The notes: a model not told the origin generated them from the sequence alone. A stretch of DNA of 51,169 nucleotides from Opitutaceae bacterium (GCA_005792355.1 SXSC01000305.1:1-51169), one strand, 5' to 3'. Counted from the stretch's first letter, positions 1 to 9,909 are shown. Made by a program: numbers and translations.

Positions 1-712
1 ACGTGCCGGTGCCGCAGGGCGAGCGGTCGTAGGCCTTGCCCGGGCAGAGCACGAAGTTGCGACTGTGCGCACCCGCCCGCAGCGACGGGGCGAACAATTC
101 AACGTGGTCGACGGCGGGAAAGCCCTGCGCATTCACGGCGAGACGGGTGCGCCAGGTGAAATCCGTCAGCGCTTCGAGGGCGGACATTTCGAGACGCAGG
201 TGGTGCTCGGCGACGAGAAAGAACCAGTTGCCACCCCAGGCGACATCGCCACGCACCGGGCCGTGGCCGGGAACTTCCACGACGGCGCGATGCACGGTGC
301 GGTGGGAAGGGACGTTGTCGACGGAGACGGAGCCGTCGTCGTGGAGTTCGGCGTCGACGGCCCCGACGGTGGTGTCGAGGCGCACGCGGCCGGGTTGAAG
401 GCGGCCGAGATGCGCCAGCGAGGCAACGAGCCCGATGGTCCCGTGGCCGCACATGCCGAGATTGCCCACGTTGTTGAAAAAGATCACGCCGAAGTGGCAG
501 CCGGCGCGGTGCGGGGGAACGAGCAGGGCGCCGACCATGGTGTCGGAACCGCGCGGTTCATTGACGATGGCGGAGCGATAGGCGTCGGATTTTTCGCGGA
601 AGCGGATGGCTCGCTCTGCAAGCGGGCCGGAACCGAGGTCGGGTCCGCCTTCGAGCACGAGCCGGGTGGGCTCGCCGCCAGTGTGAGAGTCGAGGACACG
701 GATGGTTTTCAT
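1..712 (-). CDS. Proline racemase / 4-hydroxyproline 2-epimerase (3' end outside window)
   Basis: The frame is open from the ATG at 712 to the window edge, giving 237 residues of a family that is usually about 310-340 long, so the C-terminus is missing. The product starts MKTIRVLDSHTGGEPTR, typical of the proline racemase superfamily. Both catalytic cysteine motifs are visible: MCGHGTIG near residue 90 and DRSPCGTGT at the window edge. A Cys at the second site fits a racemase or epimerase, whereas trans-3-hydroxyproline dehydratases carry Thr there. These enzymes invert the alpha-carbon of proline or 4-hydroxyproline in the cytoplasm. The start overlaps the stop of the upstream S9 peptidase by 4 bp (ATGA), implying translational coupling. 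Choosing between hydroxyproline and proline as substrate is inference from the peptidase neighbours. Confidence 0.9.
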   Translation of the reverse strand, partial: MKTIRVLDSHTGGEPTRLVLEGGPDLGSGPLAERAIRFREKSDAYRSAIVNEPRGSDTMVGALLVPPHRAGCHFGVIFFNNVGNLGMCGHGTIGLVASLAHLGRLQPGRVRLDTTVGAVDAELHDDGSVSVDNVPSHRTVHRAVVEVPGHGPVRGDVAWGGNWFFLVAEHHLRLEMSALEALTDFTWRTRLAVNAQGFPAVDHVELFAPSLRAGAHSRNFVLCPGKAYDRSPCGTGT

Positions 713-3204
713 GGTTTGAGGGAGAGAAACGTTTTCACGAAAAAATCCTCCAGGCGTTTTCGGCCGTAAGAGGTGCGGAACACCCCATGGCCGGCGCCGG
801 GCATGACGAGGTACTCGAAGGATTTGTCCGCGCGGACCAGCGCGTCGGCCACCTGATAGGTGCTCGACGGGTCGACGTTGCGATCGAGTTCGCCGACGGC
901 GAGGAACAGTTTGCCCCGGAGCAGATGGGCGTGGGTGACGTTTGAACTGGCGGCGTAATGCGGGCCGACTGGCCAGCCCAGCCACTGTTCGTTCCACCAA
1001 ATCTTGTCCATGCGGTTGTCGTGGCAGCCGCAATCGGAGGCGGCCGCGTGATAGAAATCGCCGTGCCAGAGCAGCGCGCCGAGGGCGCTCTGGGCGCCAG
1101 CGCTTGTGCCGTAGATGCCGACCCGGGTGAGATCGAAGCCGGGAAATTTCGCGGCCGCGGCGCGAATCCAGGCGATCCGATCGGGGAAGCCGGCATCGGC
1201 GAGGTTTTTCCAGCACACATCATGAAACTTCTTCGATCTTCCCGCGGTGCCCATGCCGTCGATCTGTACGACGATGAAACCACGTTCCACGAGCGGATCG
1301 TAGGTGCGGGGGCCAGTGTCCTTGGGCACGTGAAAACCGTGCGGGCCGGCATAGATGCGTTCGATCACCGGATAGGATTTGGTCGGATCAAAACTTCGCG
1401 GACGATGGATGATGCCATGGATGTCGGTGGCGCCGTCGCGCCCCTTGGCGACGAAGCGTTCGGGCCATTGGCCGTGGCGGGCCAGCACTTCCGACGCGTC
1501 GGCGGTCTCAAGGGCGCACACGAGGGCGCCATCACGGGCGCGGCGGAGTTCCGCCACGGGAGGCAGGTCGACGCGGGTCCAGGTATCGATGAAGTGACTG
1601 CGCATGGGCGACCAGCGCACGCTGTGGGTGCCATCACCGGAGGTCAGGACGGCCAATTCCGAACCGTCGAAATTCACCCGGCAGAGGTGGGCGTGATACG
1701 GATCCTGGCCCGGGACGATGCCGCCGCCGAAAAACCAGACGACCCGCGCGGCAGGGTCGACGCGGTCGACGGAACGTACGGTCCAGTCTCCGCGCGTGAG
1801 GGCGTGTTTGAGCTGGCCGGAGCTGGCGTCGAACAGGTAAAGGTGATTCCAGCCGCTGCGTTCACTGGTCCAGACGACTTCCCCGGTCCGGGCGATCTGT
1901 TCATGGAAACTGGCGGCGCCCGAGTAGTGGATGAAAGTGTCGCTGCGTTCCTCGACCATGGCGCGGGCGGCGCCGGTGGCGGCATCGACGGCGACAAGCC
2001 GCAGCACCTGGTGACCTCGCTGGTTGTAGAGGAACGTGAAGCTGCTCGAATCGGACTGCCACCGAAGCTGGGTGAGGTCCCAGGGATTGAGGAAGAGCGA
2101 CGCGTTGATGGCGATCTCGCGTTGCGTTCCAACCTCGAAGAGTCGCGGCCGTGGCGTGGGGATCTCATCGCCAGGTTTCAAGTACGGGTAGGATTGCGGC
2201 CGGGGTTGCAGCTGATCGCGGGGCGAGGACTCGATGAGTTGCACGCGGCGTTCCGGCACCTGGCGGGTTTGCAGGGCGACGAGATGAGTGGAATCGGGTG
2301 ACCAGACCACGTCCGGCCGGGAGTGGGGGGATTCCGGGAGGTCGTATTGCATCCGGACGAGCCGGGAGCGCGAGGTGTCGTGGCGAAAGGTGTTGCCGGG
2401 ACTGCCGTCGAAGGAGAGGGCGAAGGTCTCGCTGCCGCTGGTCGCGCGAAGCCACAGATTGTGTTCGCGTACGACCGCCTCCCATTTGCCGTTGGGCGAG
2501 CGGACGCTGGTCGGCGGCGGCGCGGCGGAGGGCAAGTCGGGCGACAGGCTGACGTCCTCGCTGCCGATCGCGACAGTGAGGGGCGCGAGCATCCCGCGGA
2601 GGACGGTGCGGGTCCGCCCACTTGGGGCGGTGACGAGCCAGACGTCACCGGCGGCTGATTTGGTTTCCCAACGCGCGGTGTCCAGCAATTCGCGAACCGG
2701 ACGTTCGCCGCCGGTGGCGGCGAAGCGGTGGACGTCGAGTTTCCCCCCACTGCGGTTGATGAACAAGATCGGCCACTCCAGGGCGGTGTTGGGCTCGCTG
2801 CCGGGTGGAATGATCGCGGCGGCGCCACGATCCACGCTGACCTCGTAGGAAGCGAGGTTGAGGCGCCAGGAGCGGCTCCGACCATGGAGCACGACGGAGT
2901 CGCGGCTCGGGGAGAATTCGAGCAGTTCCACCGGCAGCTGGGGCGCCGCTCCGTCCTGTCCGCGAAAGGGGCCGAGCGCAGCGGCGGCGCGGGCGTGGTC
3001 GAAGGCCGGGAGGCGGGTCGCGTTCGAGGCGTCCACGAGGACGAACTCGCGGTTGCCGGCGGGGAGATCGTTGCGGTACCAGAAGACATTTTCACCGAGC
3101 CAGTGGGGCTCGACGTGGCCGCGATAGATTTTCGGTTCGGGCTCGGCCGCGTGGATGAGGGCCGGGCCGAGGCAGCCGAGGGCGAATGGCAGAAGGTGGT
3201 GCAT
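709..3204 (-). CDS. Secreted S9 family (DPP-IV-like) prolyl peptidase
   Basis: An 831-residue serine peptidase. A short signal peptide (MHHLLPFALG...IHAAEPEP) leads into a beta-propeller-type N-terminal region and a C-terminal alpha/beta-hydrolase domain. The catalytic triad is visible as Ser701 in GTSAG, Asp774 in ELDRNVD and His806 in GAGHGV, in the S9 order. DPP-IV-type enzymes release X-Pro dipeptides from peptide N-termini, here probably in the periplasm or outside. The frame is open upstream to 3738, but that part overlaps the preceding gene antisense to nothing recognisable; the ATG at 3204 gives a proper signal peptide and lies 17 bp after the upstream stop. The gene sits between a DUF885 protein and the racemase in one apparent operon. 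Confidence 0.88.
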   Translation of the reverse strand: MHHLLPFALGCLGPALIHAAEPEPKIYRGHVEPHWLGENVFWYRNDLPAGNREFVLVDASNATRLPAFDHARAAAALGPFRGQDGAAPQLPVELLEFSPSRDSVVLHGRSRSWRLNLASYEVSVDRGAAAIIPPGSEPNTALEWPILFINRSGGKLDVHRFAATGGERPVRELLDTARWETKSAAGDVWLVTAPSGRTRTVLRGMLAPLTVAIGSEDVSLSPDLPSAAPPPTSVRSPNGKWEAVVREHNLWLRATSGSETFALSFDGSPGNTFRHDTSRSRLVRMQYDLPESPHSRPDVVWSPDSTHLVALQTRQVPERRVQLIESSPRDQLQPRPQSYPYLKPGDEIPTPRPRLFEVGTQREIAINASLFLNPWDLTQLRWQSDSSSFTFLYNQRGHQVLRLVAVDAATGAARAMVEERSDTFIHYSGAASFHEQIARTGEVVWTSERSGWNHLYLFDASSGQLKHALTRGDWTVRSVDRVDPAARVVWFFGGGIVPGQDPYHAHLCRVNFDGSELAVLTSGDGTHSVRWSPMRSHFIDTWTRVDLPPVAELRRARDGALVCALETADASEVLARHGQWPERFVAKGRDGATDIHGIIHRPRSFDPTKSYPVIERIYAGPHGFHVPKDTGPRTYDPLVERGFIVVQIDGMGTAGRSKKFHDVCWKNLADAGFPDRIAWIRAAAAKFPGFDLTRVGIYGTSAGAQSALGALLWHGDFYHAAASDCGCHDNRMDKIWWNEQWLGWPVGPHYAASSNVTHAHLLRGKLFLAVGELDRNVDPSSTYQVADALVRADKSFEYLVMPGAGHGVFRTSYGRKRLEDFFVKTFLSLKP

Positions 3205-3221
3205 GATCTCGGCGGCGGATC

Positions 3222-5021
3222 TCACGGCTGGTTCTCCAGGAATTTCCACGAACTGCGGTAGTCGCGCGGCAGCTTGGCGCCGGTCACGTGGGCGCGCACC
3301 ATTTCGATCGGCATCGGGCCGCCCTCGAGAATGCGGTCGTGAAATGCTTTTTCGGGGAGACGCCCGGACTTCACGAGCTCGGCGTAAAGCGCGCGGAGCT
3401 GAATCGCCCCCAGCATGTAGCCGACCTGGTAGAGGGGCGAGTAGCTGCCGTTGAACGACCGGCGGACCTCGCCCGTCGCGGTGTGGCGGTCGTGGCCGAC
3501 GCGCTCGACGAGGAAATCGATGCACTGTTGCGGGGTCCACTTTCCGAGGTGGAAGTTGAGGGAGAAGATGATTCGCGCGCAGCGGTGAGTGCGCCAGAAA
3601 AGCATGCCGGCGCGGTTCTCGGGCGTCAGCGGGAAACCGAGATCCCAAAGGTGAAATTCCCACCACAGCGCCCAGCCTTCGATCCAGAACGGGGTGTAGA
3701 ATAACTGCCGGTGCTGGTTGTGTCGCGCGGCGTACCACATTTGCAGGTGATGGCCGGGGATGAGCTCATGATGGACCGTGGCGCGGCAGAAGTGCTGGTT
3801 GTTGGCGCGCAGGCTGTCGAGCTTGCCGGCGTGATCCATGGTGTCGGTCGGAAATGAAACCTGGATGGTCTCGCCGCCGAGGAAGAAAGGATTCACCTTC
3901 TGGCGCTCGGGCGACATCATCGTCATGCGAAACGTGTCGATGGCGTGGGCGGGCACGGTGAGCAGGTCGCGTTTCGTCACGAACTCGATCGCCTCGTAGG
4001 CCTGCCGGGCGATGAGAGCGGGTTGGTCGCCGGGTGGAACAAAGTCCTGTTTGGTGCGTTCGAGTGCGGCGCGCCAGTTGTCGCCGAGGCCCATGTCACG
4101 GGCGGCGCGTTTCCATTCCGCCTCGCACCAGGCAAATTCGCGTTCACCGACGGCGATGAGTTCCTCGGCGGTGTAGGGAATCATCTCGCGCTCGAGGTCG
4201 TGCCGCAGCCCGGCCACGCCGATGGGATCGCCGACGATGGGCTCATCCTCGCCGTCTTTGAAGCCAACGATTCTTTCGCGGAGAAACCTGGCGTAGCCGT
4301 CGAGGGAGGTGATGGCGGCTTTCTGCGGCTCGCGCATCCACCAACTGAATTGCGGATCGTAGGCATTGGAGTGGTCGAACCAGCTTTTCAGCGTGCTGGT
4401 GAGATCGCTGATTCGGGAGGCGGCGCGCAGGGCGATGATCTTCGTAGGCCGCCGGGCGTCGGCGGGTTCGAGGGCGGCGCGCAGCTGCTTGACCTCGCCG
4501 GCCACTTGCGCGAGCCCGGCGGCGGTGGCGGCGTGGGCGAGGGGTTCGAAGGCGCGACGCGCCTCCTGGAGGCGGTCGATGCGATCGGCGAACGGCAGCA
4601 AATCGGTGAGTTCGACGTTGCGCTCGCCGGTCCGCGCCAGGAGCGCGATCTCATGCCGGAGCTGGGTGCGCAACAGGTGCCAGTCGATGCGGCCGGCGGA
4701 GCTGAGCGGGTCGTACGGAAGCGCCTCGAGCCGGGCGAGCCAGGCCTCGTGGAAGGCGGCGAGGCGCTGGAGCTGGAGGGTGGAACCTTGAGCCGAGTAG
4801 AACCGCCGGAGGCCGTCGCGATCCGTCACGAATCGCTCGACGAGCTCGCGCAGCTCGCTCGAGGCCGGGTGCGCGAGTTTCGGCAGATCGGGCAGGTACG
4901 CGTTGACCGGGCGCTGCGCCTGGGGCGGCTGGCCGTGGCGGAAGTCAGGCCGCGCGGGGAGAGTGGTAATCGCGGCCAGCAGTGAGAGCACGGCGAACGT
5001 CCGCGGAGCTTGGGAAGTCAT
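3222..5021 (-). CDS. DUF885 family putative secreted metallopeptidase (copy 1)
   Basis: A 599-residue protein with an N-terminal signal sequence (MTSQAPRTFAVLSLLAAITT). It belongs to DUF885, recognised by the motif HELIPGHHLQ, an HExxxGHH-type putative zinc site, and by the tryptophan-rich WIEGWALWWEFHLWDLG segment that follows it. Members are full length at about 560-620 residues. DUF885 is poorly characterised and is thought to hold metallopeptidase/carboxypeptidase-like enzymes, so the activity is inferred from motif and context. The gene is followed after 17 bp by the S9 peptidase. A second DUF885 gene lies just upstream, but the sequences differ enough that this is an old duplication or independent recruitment. 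Confidence 0.82.
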   Translation of the reverse strand: MTSQAPRTFAVLSLLAAITTLPARPDFRHGQPPQAQRPVNAYLPDLPKLAHPASSELRELVERFVTDRDGLRRFYSAQGSTLQLQRLAAFHEAWLARLEALPYDPLSSAGRIDWHLLRTQLRHEIALLARTGERNVELTDLLPFADRIDRLQEARRAFEPLAHAATAAGLAQVAGEVKQLRAALEPADARRPTKIIALRAASRISDLTSTLKSWFDHSNAYDPQFSWWMREPQKAAITSLDGYARFLRERIVGFKDGEDEPIVGDPIGVAGLRHDLEREMIPYTAEELIAVGEREFAWCEAEWKRAARDMGLGDNWRAALERTKQDFVPPGDQPALIARQAYEAIEFVTKRDLLTVPAHAIDTFRMTMMSPERQKVNPFFLGGETIQVSFPTDTMDHAGKLDSLRANNQHFCRATVHHELIPGHHLQMWYAARHNQHRQLFYTPFWIEGWALWWEFHLWDLGFPLTPENRAGMLFWRTHRCARIIFSLNFHLGKWTPQQCIDFLVERVGHDRHTATGEVRRSFNGSYSPLYQVGYMLGAIQLRALYAELVKSGRLPEKAFHDRILEGGPMPIEMVRAHVTGAKLPRDYRSSWKFLENQP

Positions 5022-5191
5022 GGTTGGGTTACGGGACAGCGAATCGTAAGATCGGGCATCTGAAACCTAAAATCGGTCTTCTGAGATTTGGGCCATCGGA
5101 GTGTGGAGACGTCACGGGACGGAGATTTGCTGGCAGGAAACTGGATCTTCAGGGGGATCGAATCTGGGAGGGGTTTGATAAACGAGGGCGC

Positions 5192-6949
5192 TCACTTTGC
5201 CAAACCGAAGTGCCCTCGCACGAGTTCCGGCAGGTATTTCACCGGGATCGAGCCGTTGGCGAGCACGGCCTCGTGGAAGCGGCCGAGCACGAACTTGTCG
5301 CCAAGTTCGCGCGACACTTGCTGGCGCAACCGGTAGATCGCCATCCGGCCGGTGAAGTAGGTCGAGAGCTGCACCGCGCTTTGCTTGCTGCGGATCACTT
5401 TGAGCCGCGCCTCGCCTTCCGATTGAAACGCCTGCTTCACCATCAGGTCCATCGCTTCGGCGTCGCTGAGATTTTCGCAATGCATCCGATGGTCGAGGAT
5501 CGTGTTGAGCACGGCGCGCAGATAGAATTTCAACTGACTGAGCCGCAGCGCGAGGCTGCCGTCACCGTAGCCTTGGTCGATCATCGTCTGCTCGGTGTAG
5601 ACCGCCCAGCCCTCGATAAACACGCCCGAGCCGAGCACCTTGCGGACGAGCGACGGGTTGCGGTTGGCATACTCCATCTGCACGTAGTGTCCGGGATACG
5701 CCTCGTGGATGGTGAGGATTTGCAGCAGGTGGCTGTTGTATTCCTCCAGGTAGCTTTTGACGCGGGCCGCATCCCAGCTCTTCGGCGGCGGGCTCACGGC
5801 GTAGAAGCCGGCGGCGTTGGCGTCGAGGGGCGGCGGGGAGTTCATGTAGGCGGTCGAGTTACCGCGCTGAAATTCCGGCATTTCGATCACGCGGCAAAGG
5901 TCAGGCTCGGGCAGCCGCACGAGGTCGGCTGTGACAATGAACTTTCGGATGCGGTCGATCGTGGCGCGGGCGTCGCGCACGATGTTCTCAGGCTGGCCAT
6001 GCTCCTGTGCCACCCGGCGCAGCACCCGTTCGACGGTCGCTCGCCGGCCCTCTTCGTCGTCCGGCGGCAACGCCTCGCGCGGGAAGTAGCCGCTCCACGC
6101 CTGCCGCGCGATCACGAACAGGTCGTTGCGCACGCGGGTGAATTCTCGCTGCGCGTCGGCGTAAATTTCGTCGGCCGACCGGCCGGCGTCGGTCTCGAGC
6201 TCGAACTTGCGGTGGAATTTCTCCCGGCCGATGCGCCACTCGCCGGTGGCGCGCGGCAGCAGGTCGGCCTCGAGAAATTTTTGGTAGTCCTTCAGCGCCG
6301 GGACGAGGGTGGCCGCCGCCGCCTTGAGCGCCGCGAGTTGCGGTGTCTCACCGGCGATTTCGAAAAGGTCCGTCTCGTAGAAACCGATGGCGCCCTTGTT
6401 TTGCTGGATGGCCGTCTCGGTGTGAACGCGCGGCGGGTTGCGCAGGTTGGCCCGCGCGGCGGCCAGCACCGCCGGCACCTGCCGGATGCGCGCGATGGCG
6501 TTGGCGACGTTGGTTTCTTTCGGCGACGACGACTGCGTGAGCAGGGTGTAAACCGCACCGCTGATGTAGTCACTGTAGACCCGCGGGTCGGTGGCGAACT
6601 CGTCGAGGTTCTCCCACCGCCACAACGTCGTCTTCAGGTCACGGGCGAGAATCTCGTAATCGATTTGGCCGGCGCGCGTGAGGCCGGCGTAGTTCACCCG
6701 TTGCGGCAGCGCGGCGAGCGTGGCCCGGGTCTGCTCGGTCCAGCGGGCTCGTGCCGGGGCGGTGAGGTCGTCAAGCTGCGCGTCGAACCGCCGGTCGCCG
6801 AGGCTGCTGCCGGCGACGGGTTGGAGCCGAAAGGTGGCGTCGAGTTGCTCGCGGAAAAAATCAGCGAGTTTGGCGTCTTCGGTTTGGGCGCCCACCGTCA
6901 CCGTCGGGACCGCCAGGATTGTGAGGAGGATGAAGTTCCGTAGCATCAT
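5192..6949 (-). CDS. DUF885 family putative secreted metallopeptidase (copy 2)
   Basis: A 585-residue paralogue of the next gene downstream, beginning MMLRNFILLTILAVPTVTVGAQ, a clear signal peptide. The DUF885 motif HEAYPGHYVQ is followed by GSGVFIEGWAVYTEQ. Two adjacent ATGs (6949 and 6946) could serve as start. The 170 bp before the next DUF885 gene leave room for a separate promoter, but all four genes from here to the racemase share one strand and a peptide-degradation theme. The substrate is unknown; the metallopeptidase reading is inference from the HExxxGH-like motif. Confidence 0.82.
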   Translation of the reverse strand: MMLRNFILLTILAVPTVTVGAQTEDAKLADFFREQLDATFRLQPVAGSSLGDRRFDAQLDDLTAPARARWTEQTRATLAALPQRVNYAGLTRAGQIDYEILARDLKTTLWRWENLDEFATDPRVYSDYISGAVYTLLTQSSSPKETNVANAIARIRQVPAVLAAARANLRNPPRVHTETAIQQNKGAIGFYETDLFEIAGETPQLAALKAAAATLVPALKDYQKFLEADLLPRATGEWRIGREKFHRKFELETDAGRSADEIYADAQREFTRVRNDLFVIARQAWSGYFPREALPPDDEEGRRATVERVLRRVAQEHGQPENIVRDARATIDRIRKFIVTADLVRLPEPDLCRVIEMPEFQRGNSTAYMNSPPPLDANAAGFYAVSPPPKSWDAARVKSYLEEYNSHLLQILTIHEAYPGHYVQMEYANRNPSLVRKVLGSGVFIEGWAVYTEQTMIDQGYGDGSLALRLSQLKFYLRAVLNTILDHRMHCENLSDAEAMDLMVKQAFQSEGEARLKVIRSKQSAVQLSTYFTGRMAIYRLRQQVSRELGDKFVLGRFHEAVLANGSIPVKYLPELVRGHFGLAK

Positions 6950-7140
6950 GGCCGCGAAACAAGCACCCGGGGCAATCGTTGTCCACCTCTCTGCCGCGAC
7001 GATTCCCGGTCGGAAGCCCGATTTTCAGGGAGATCGGATCCGGGGGGGCTCAAGCTACCCTGCGAGTTGGTCAGGGTTTTGGGATCTGATTCAACGTGTA
7101 GTAGGCCACGTCATGCAGCAAACGCTGGCCGGCCCGCGGT

Positions 7141-8434
7141 CTAAAACCGCAGGGTCGTCGAGAGTTGGAGCTCGCGTGGGTCGGTGAAGACGAAGCGGTC
7201 CAGCGTGAGGCCGTCGGTCTTGTGGCGGCGCACCTCGAGGTGCGTGTTCGTCGCGGAGATTTCGCACATTCAACTGAAAACTCGCGCGGACGTTGCGACC
7301 GAAGATCGCACCCCGCGCCTGGTAACGCAGCATTGCGTCGAAGCGCAGGCTGTCGTCGCCGTACTTGATGCCGCCATTCACGCCGACGCCCGTGTTCGCG
7401 CCGGAGCCCTGCGGGGGCAGCCCGGGTTGCGTCGAGATGCGGCCGGCGACGATCGGGCTCAGGTAGCGTCCACCGAATCCCGCGGACCAGCCCTTGAAGA
7501 CGGCATCCTTGAACGTGTAGTTGGCGAAGAAATTGGCCTTGTGCTTGCGGTTCCCATACGCGCCCTCGAAGTCGAGCCGGCGGCCGTCGAGGTCGGAACG
7601 GTGGGTGGCGACGAGCGACGCCAGCGTGACGCCCTGCGTGCCGCTGGCGTTGAGCACATCGGCGCCGGGATTCGCGCGCACGAGGTCGGCGAGGAAGAGG
7701 TCGAGCTGGTCGGCCAGCAACGTGGTGCGCTTGTAGACCTTGGCCCGCTCCTGGAGATTGTAGGAGTAGTTGACGATGAAACGCAGGCGGTCGCCGACGT
7801 TGGCGGTGACCCGGGCTTCGTAGCCCCGGTTGGCGTTGTCGAGCGAGTCGGCGTTGGCCTGGGCGGTCGGGCGAAGTTCGGAGTATTTTGCCATTTGGGC
7901 GGAGGTGTAGAAGCGATCGGTGGTGCGGCCGTTGCCATTGGGATCGTCGAGGATGGAGAGAATCTGATCGTAACGCGGGCTGAACGCGTTGTTGACGCCC
8001 ATCGCCCCGGTCTGGTCGGTGACCTCGGTCGTGAAATAACTCACACGGGCGACGATGCGGTCCTGGCGCAGGCTGATCATCACGCCGGTGTCGAAGTGTT
8101 TACCCTTGGGCGCGGGGGGCACGCCGCCATCGGTGCCGACGCGCTGGGCGAAATCGGGCAGGCCGAGGTTTCGGGAGCGGTTGGCGAAGACCGAGAGCCA
8201 GTCGCGCGGATGCATGACGACGCCCGCCGTGGTGGTACTGCCGGAGAATCTATACTCAATGGCGGGCGAGCTGGCGCTGAAGATCTGGGCGCCCGCAGTG
8301 CCGGCCCAGATGCCGGTGGTGTCGCGCACGGTGGTGGTGCGGGTCTGGGTGAGGGCGTCGCGGCGATAGCCGAGCGTGGTGACGATGCGCCGCTCCCACC
8401 AGGTGCGCGATTGCTTGCGATGGGAGTTCCATGA
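7141..8434 (-). pseudogene. Remnant of a TonB-dependent receptor (C-terminal barrel only, frameshifted)
   Basis: The reading frame encodes outer-membrane barrel sequence: WWERRIVTTLGYRRD at the start, then many alternating beta strands and the line DRLRFIVNYSYNLQERAKVY. No plug domain or signal peptide precedes it, because an in-frame stop lies at 8435-8437. Near the end the frame shifts at about 7245-7260. The continuation after NVRNL, in the next frame, reads EVRRHKTDGLTLDRF and ends LSTTLRF followed by TAG at 7141. A terminal Phe is the normal outer-membrane protein signature. The piece therefore lacks roughly the first half or more of a receptor and has lost its barrel closure. The strong preservation elsewhere suggests recent decay. 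A sequencing error could explain the frameshift but not the missing N-terminus. Confidence 0.8.
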
Positions 8435-8466
8435 TCAATGATTCGTGCCGGGTGTCTGGGCAGACG

Positions 8467-8483
8467 GCGAATATCTTATTCGC
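8467..8483. promoter_or_regulatory. Operator-like palindrome upstream of a sulfatase
   Basis: GCGAATA-tct-TATTCGC is a perfect 7-bp inverted repeat with a 3-bp centre, 38 bp before the sulfatase ATG at 8521. Its AT-rich core stands out in GC-rich DNA. It could bind a dimeric regulator; no regulator gene is adjacent. Confidence 0.4.
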
Positions 8484-8520
8484 ATCAATCGTCTCCAGCT
8501 GATCTCCTTTGGCCTTCCCT

Positions 8521-9909
8521 ATGAATTTATCGTTTTCGATCCTGCGCGCTCGCCTGCTGCCCTGTCTGTGCCTGGTCGTGGCCGCCGCCGGCCTTGCGGC
8601 GGCGCGGGGCGCGACGCCGAACATCGTTTTCATCCTTTTCGACGACCTGGGCTACGCCGATCTCGGGTGCTACGGGGCGAAAGACATCCGCACGCCGCAC
8701 ATCGATCGTCTCGCGCGCGAAGGCGTGAAGCTCGATAACTTTTACGCGAATGCGCCGGTTTGCACGCCCACGCGTTGCGGTTTCATCACGGGGCGCTGGC
8801 AGCAGCGGGTCGGCTTTGAGTTTGCGATGGGATTCGCGGGCGAGCAGGTGAGAAAAGTGAACGGCCAGTGGGTGAAGGAGCCGGACATGCACAGCCTCGG
8901 GCTGCCGACGACGCAGCCCAGCATCGCGAAGTTTCTGAAGACGGCGGGGTATGCGACCGGGGCATTCGGCAAATGGCATCTGGGGTACAAGGACGAGTTC
9001 AATCCCACCCGCCATGGCTTCGATGAATATTTCGGTGAGCTGCTGGGTCATTCCGACTACTACCAGCACGCGTATTACGACGGCACGTACGCGTTGCGCG
9101 ACGGACTGGAGCCTGTGAAACACACCGGCCGGTATCTCACGGACATGTTAAATGAGCGCGCCGTGGCCTTTGTGCGGAAGCACGCCAGGGAACCGTTCTT
9201 CCTCTACGTTCCGCACCTCGCGGTGCATGTGCCGTGGCAGGTGCCGGATCGCCCGGGGACGCCGATGGTCACCAAGGAGAGCATGTATGAGGGGACGCGT
9301 GCCGACTACGCGGCGATGTTGGAGCGGGTGGATGCCGGCGTGGGAATGATTTTGGCCGAACTCGAGCGACAGGGCATCGCCGAAAATACGCTGGTGGTGC
9401 TGAGCAGCGACAACGGGGGCGAACGTCTCTCGGACAATCGTCCGTTGTTCAACCACAAGGCGACGCTCTGGGAAGGTGGCATCCGCGTGCCGTGCGTGTT
9501 GCGCTGGCCGGGCAAGCTGCCGGCGGGGCGGACGATCAAGCAGATGGGAATAACGATGGATTTGACGGCGACATTTCTCGCGGCGGCGGGCGCCAAGCTG
9601 CCCGCCGGGTACAAACCCGATGGCATGAACCTGCTGCCGATCCTGCTCGGCCAGGCGCCCGAGCGGGAGCGCACGTTTTTCTGGCGCATCGATCGCTCCA
9701 ACCGCAAGCAGTGGGCGGTGCGGCACGGCAAGTGGAAGTACCTGAACGATGGCAACACCATGGACCTGCTGTACGATCTCGAGGCCGACATCGGCGAGCG
9801 CCGCAGTCTCACATACGTTTATCCGGAAATCGTGAAAGATCTGAAGGCGCGGTTGAAGACCTGGCAGGACGAGATGGATGCGAGCGATCGGGAGTTTGTC
9901 GTGCGGTGA
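8521..9909 (+). CDS. Secreted formylglycine-dependent sulfatase 1
   Basis: A 462-residue arylsulfatase-type enzyme (alkaline-phosphatase fold) that hydrolyses sulfate esters, probably of polysaccharides, in the periplasm or outside. A signal peptide covers about residues 1-30. The metal-binding start PNIVFILFDDLGYADLG, the formylglycine site C81-T-P-T-R, and GKWHLGY are all present. Cys81 needs oxidation by a formylglycine-generating enzyme not seen in this window. The C-terminal half contains SSDNGGE and the usual GGIRVP segment. An in-frame TTG 12 bp upstream could also start, but the ATG gives a normal signal peptide. The specific substrate cannot be read from the sequence. Confidence 0.92.
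   Translation: MNLSFSILRARLLPCLCLVVAAAGLAAARGATPNIVFILFDDLGYADLGCYGAKDIRTPHIDRLAREGVKLDNFYANAPVCTPTRCGFITGRWQQRVGFEFAMGFAGEQVRKVNGQWVKEPDMHSLGLPTTQPSIAKFLKTAGYATGAFGKWHLGYKDEFNPTRHGFDEYFGELLGHSDYYQHAYYDGTYALRDGLEPVKHTGRYLTDMLNERAVAFVRKHAREPFFLYVPHLAVHVPWQVPDRPGTPMVTKESMYEGTRADYAAMLERVDAGVGMILAELERQGIAENTLVVLSSDNGGERLSDNRPLFNHKATLWEGGIRVPCVLRWPGKLPAGRTIKQMGITMDLTATFLAAAGAKLPAGYKPDGMNLLPILLGQAPERERTFFWRIDRSNRKQWAVRHGKWKYLNDGNTMDLLYDLEADIGERRSLTYVYPEIVKDLKARLKTWQDEMDASDREFVVR

Noticed and set aside
3205..3738. N-terminal 178 codons of the open frame upstream of the S9 peptidase
   Set aside because: They overlap the coding 3' end of the DUF885 gene on the same strand in another frame, are Arg/Pro-rich and lack domain character. 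The signal peptide starts at 3204.
5130..7060. Similar TCAGGG-GATCG-type stretches at about 5145 and 7025
   Set aside because: The similarity is short and imperfect and could be chance or an old dispersed repeat; not enough to call.
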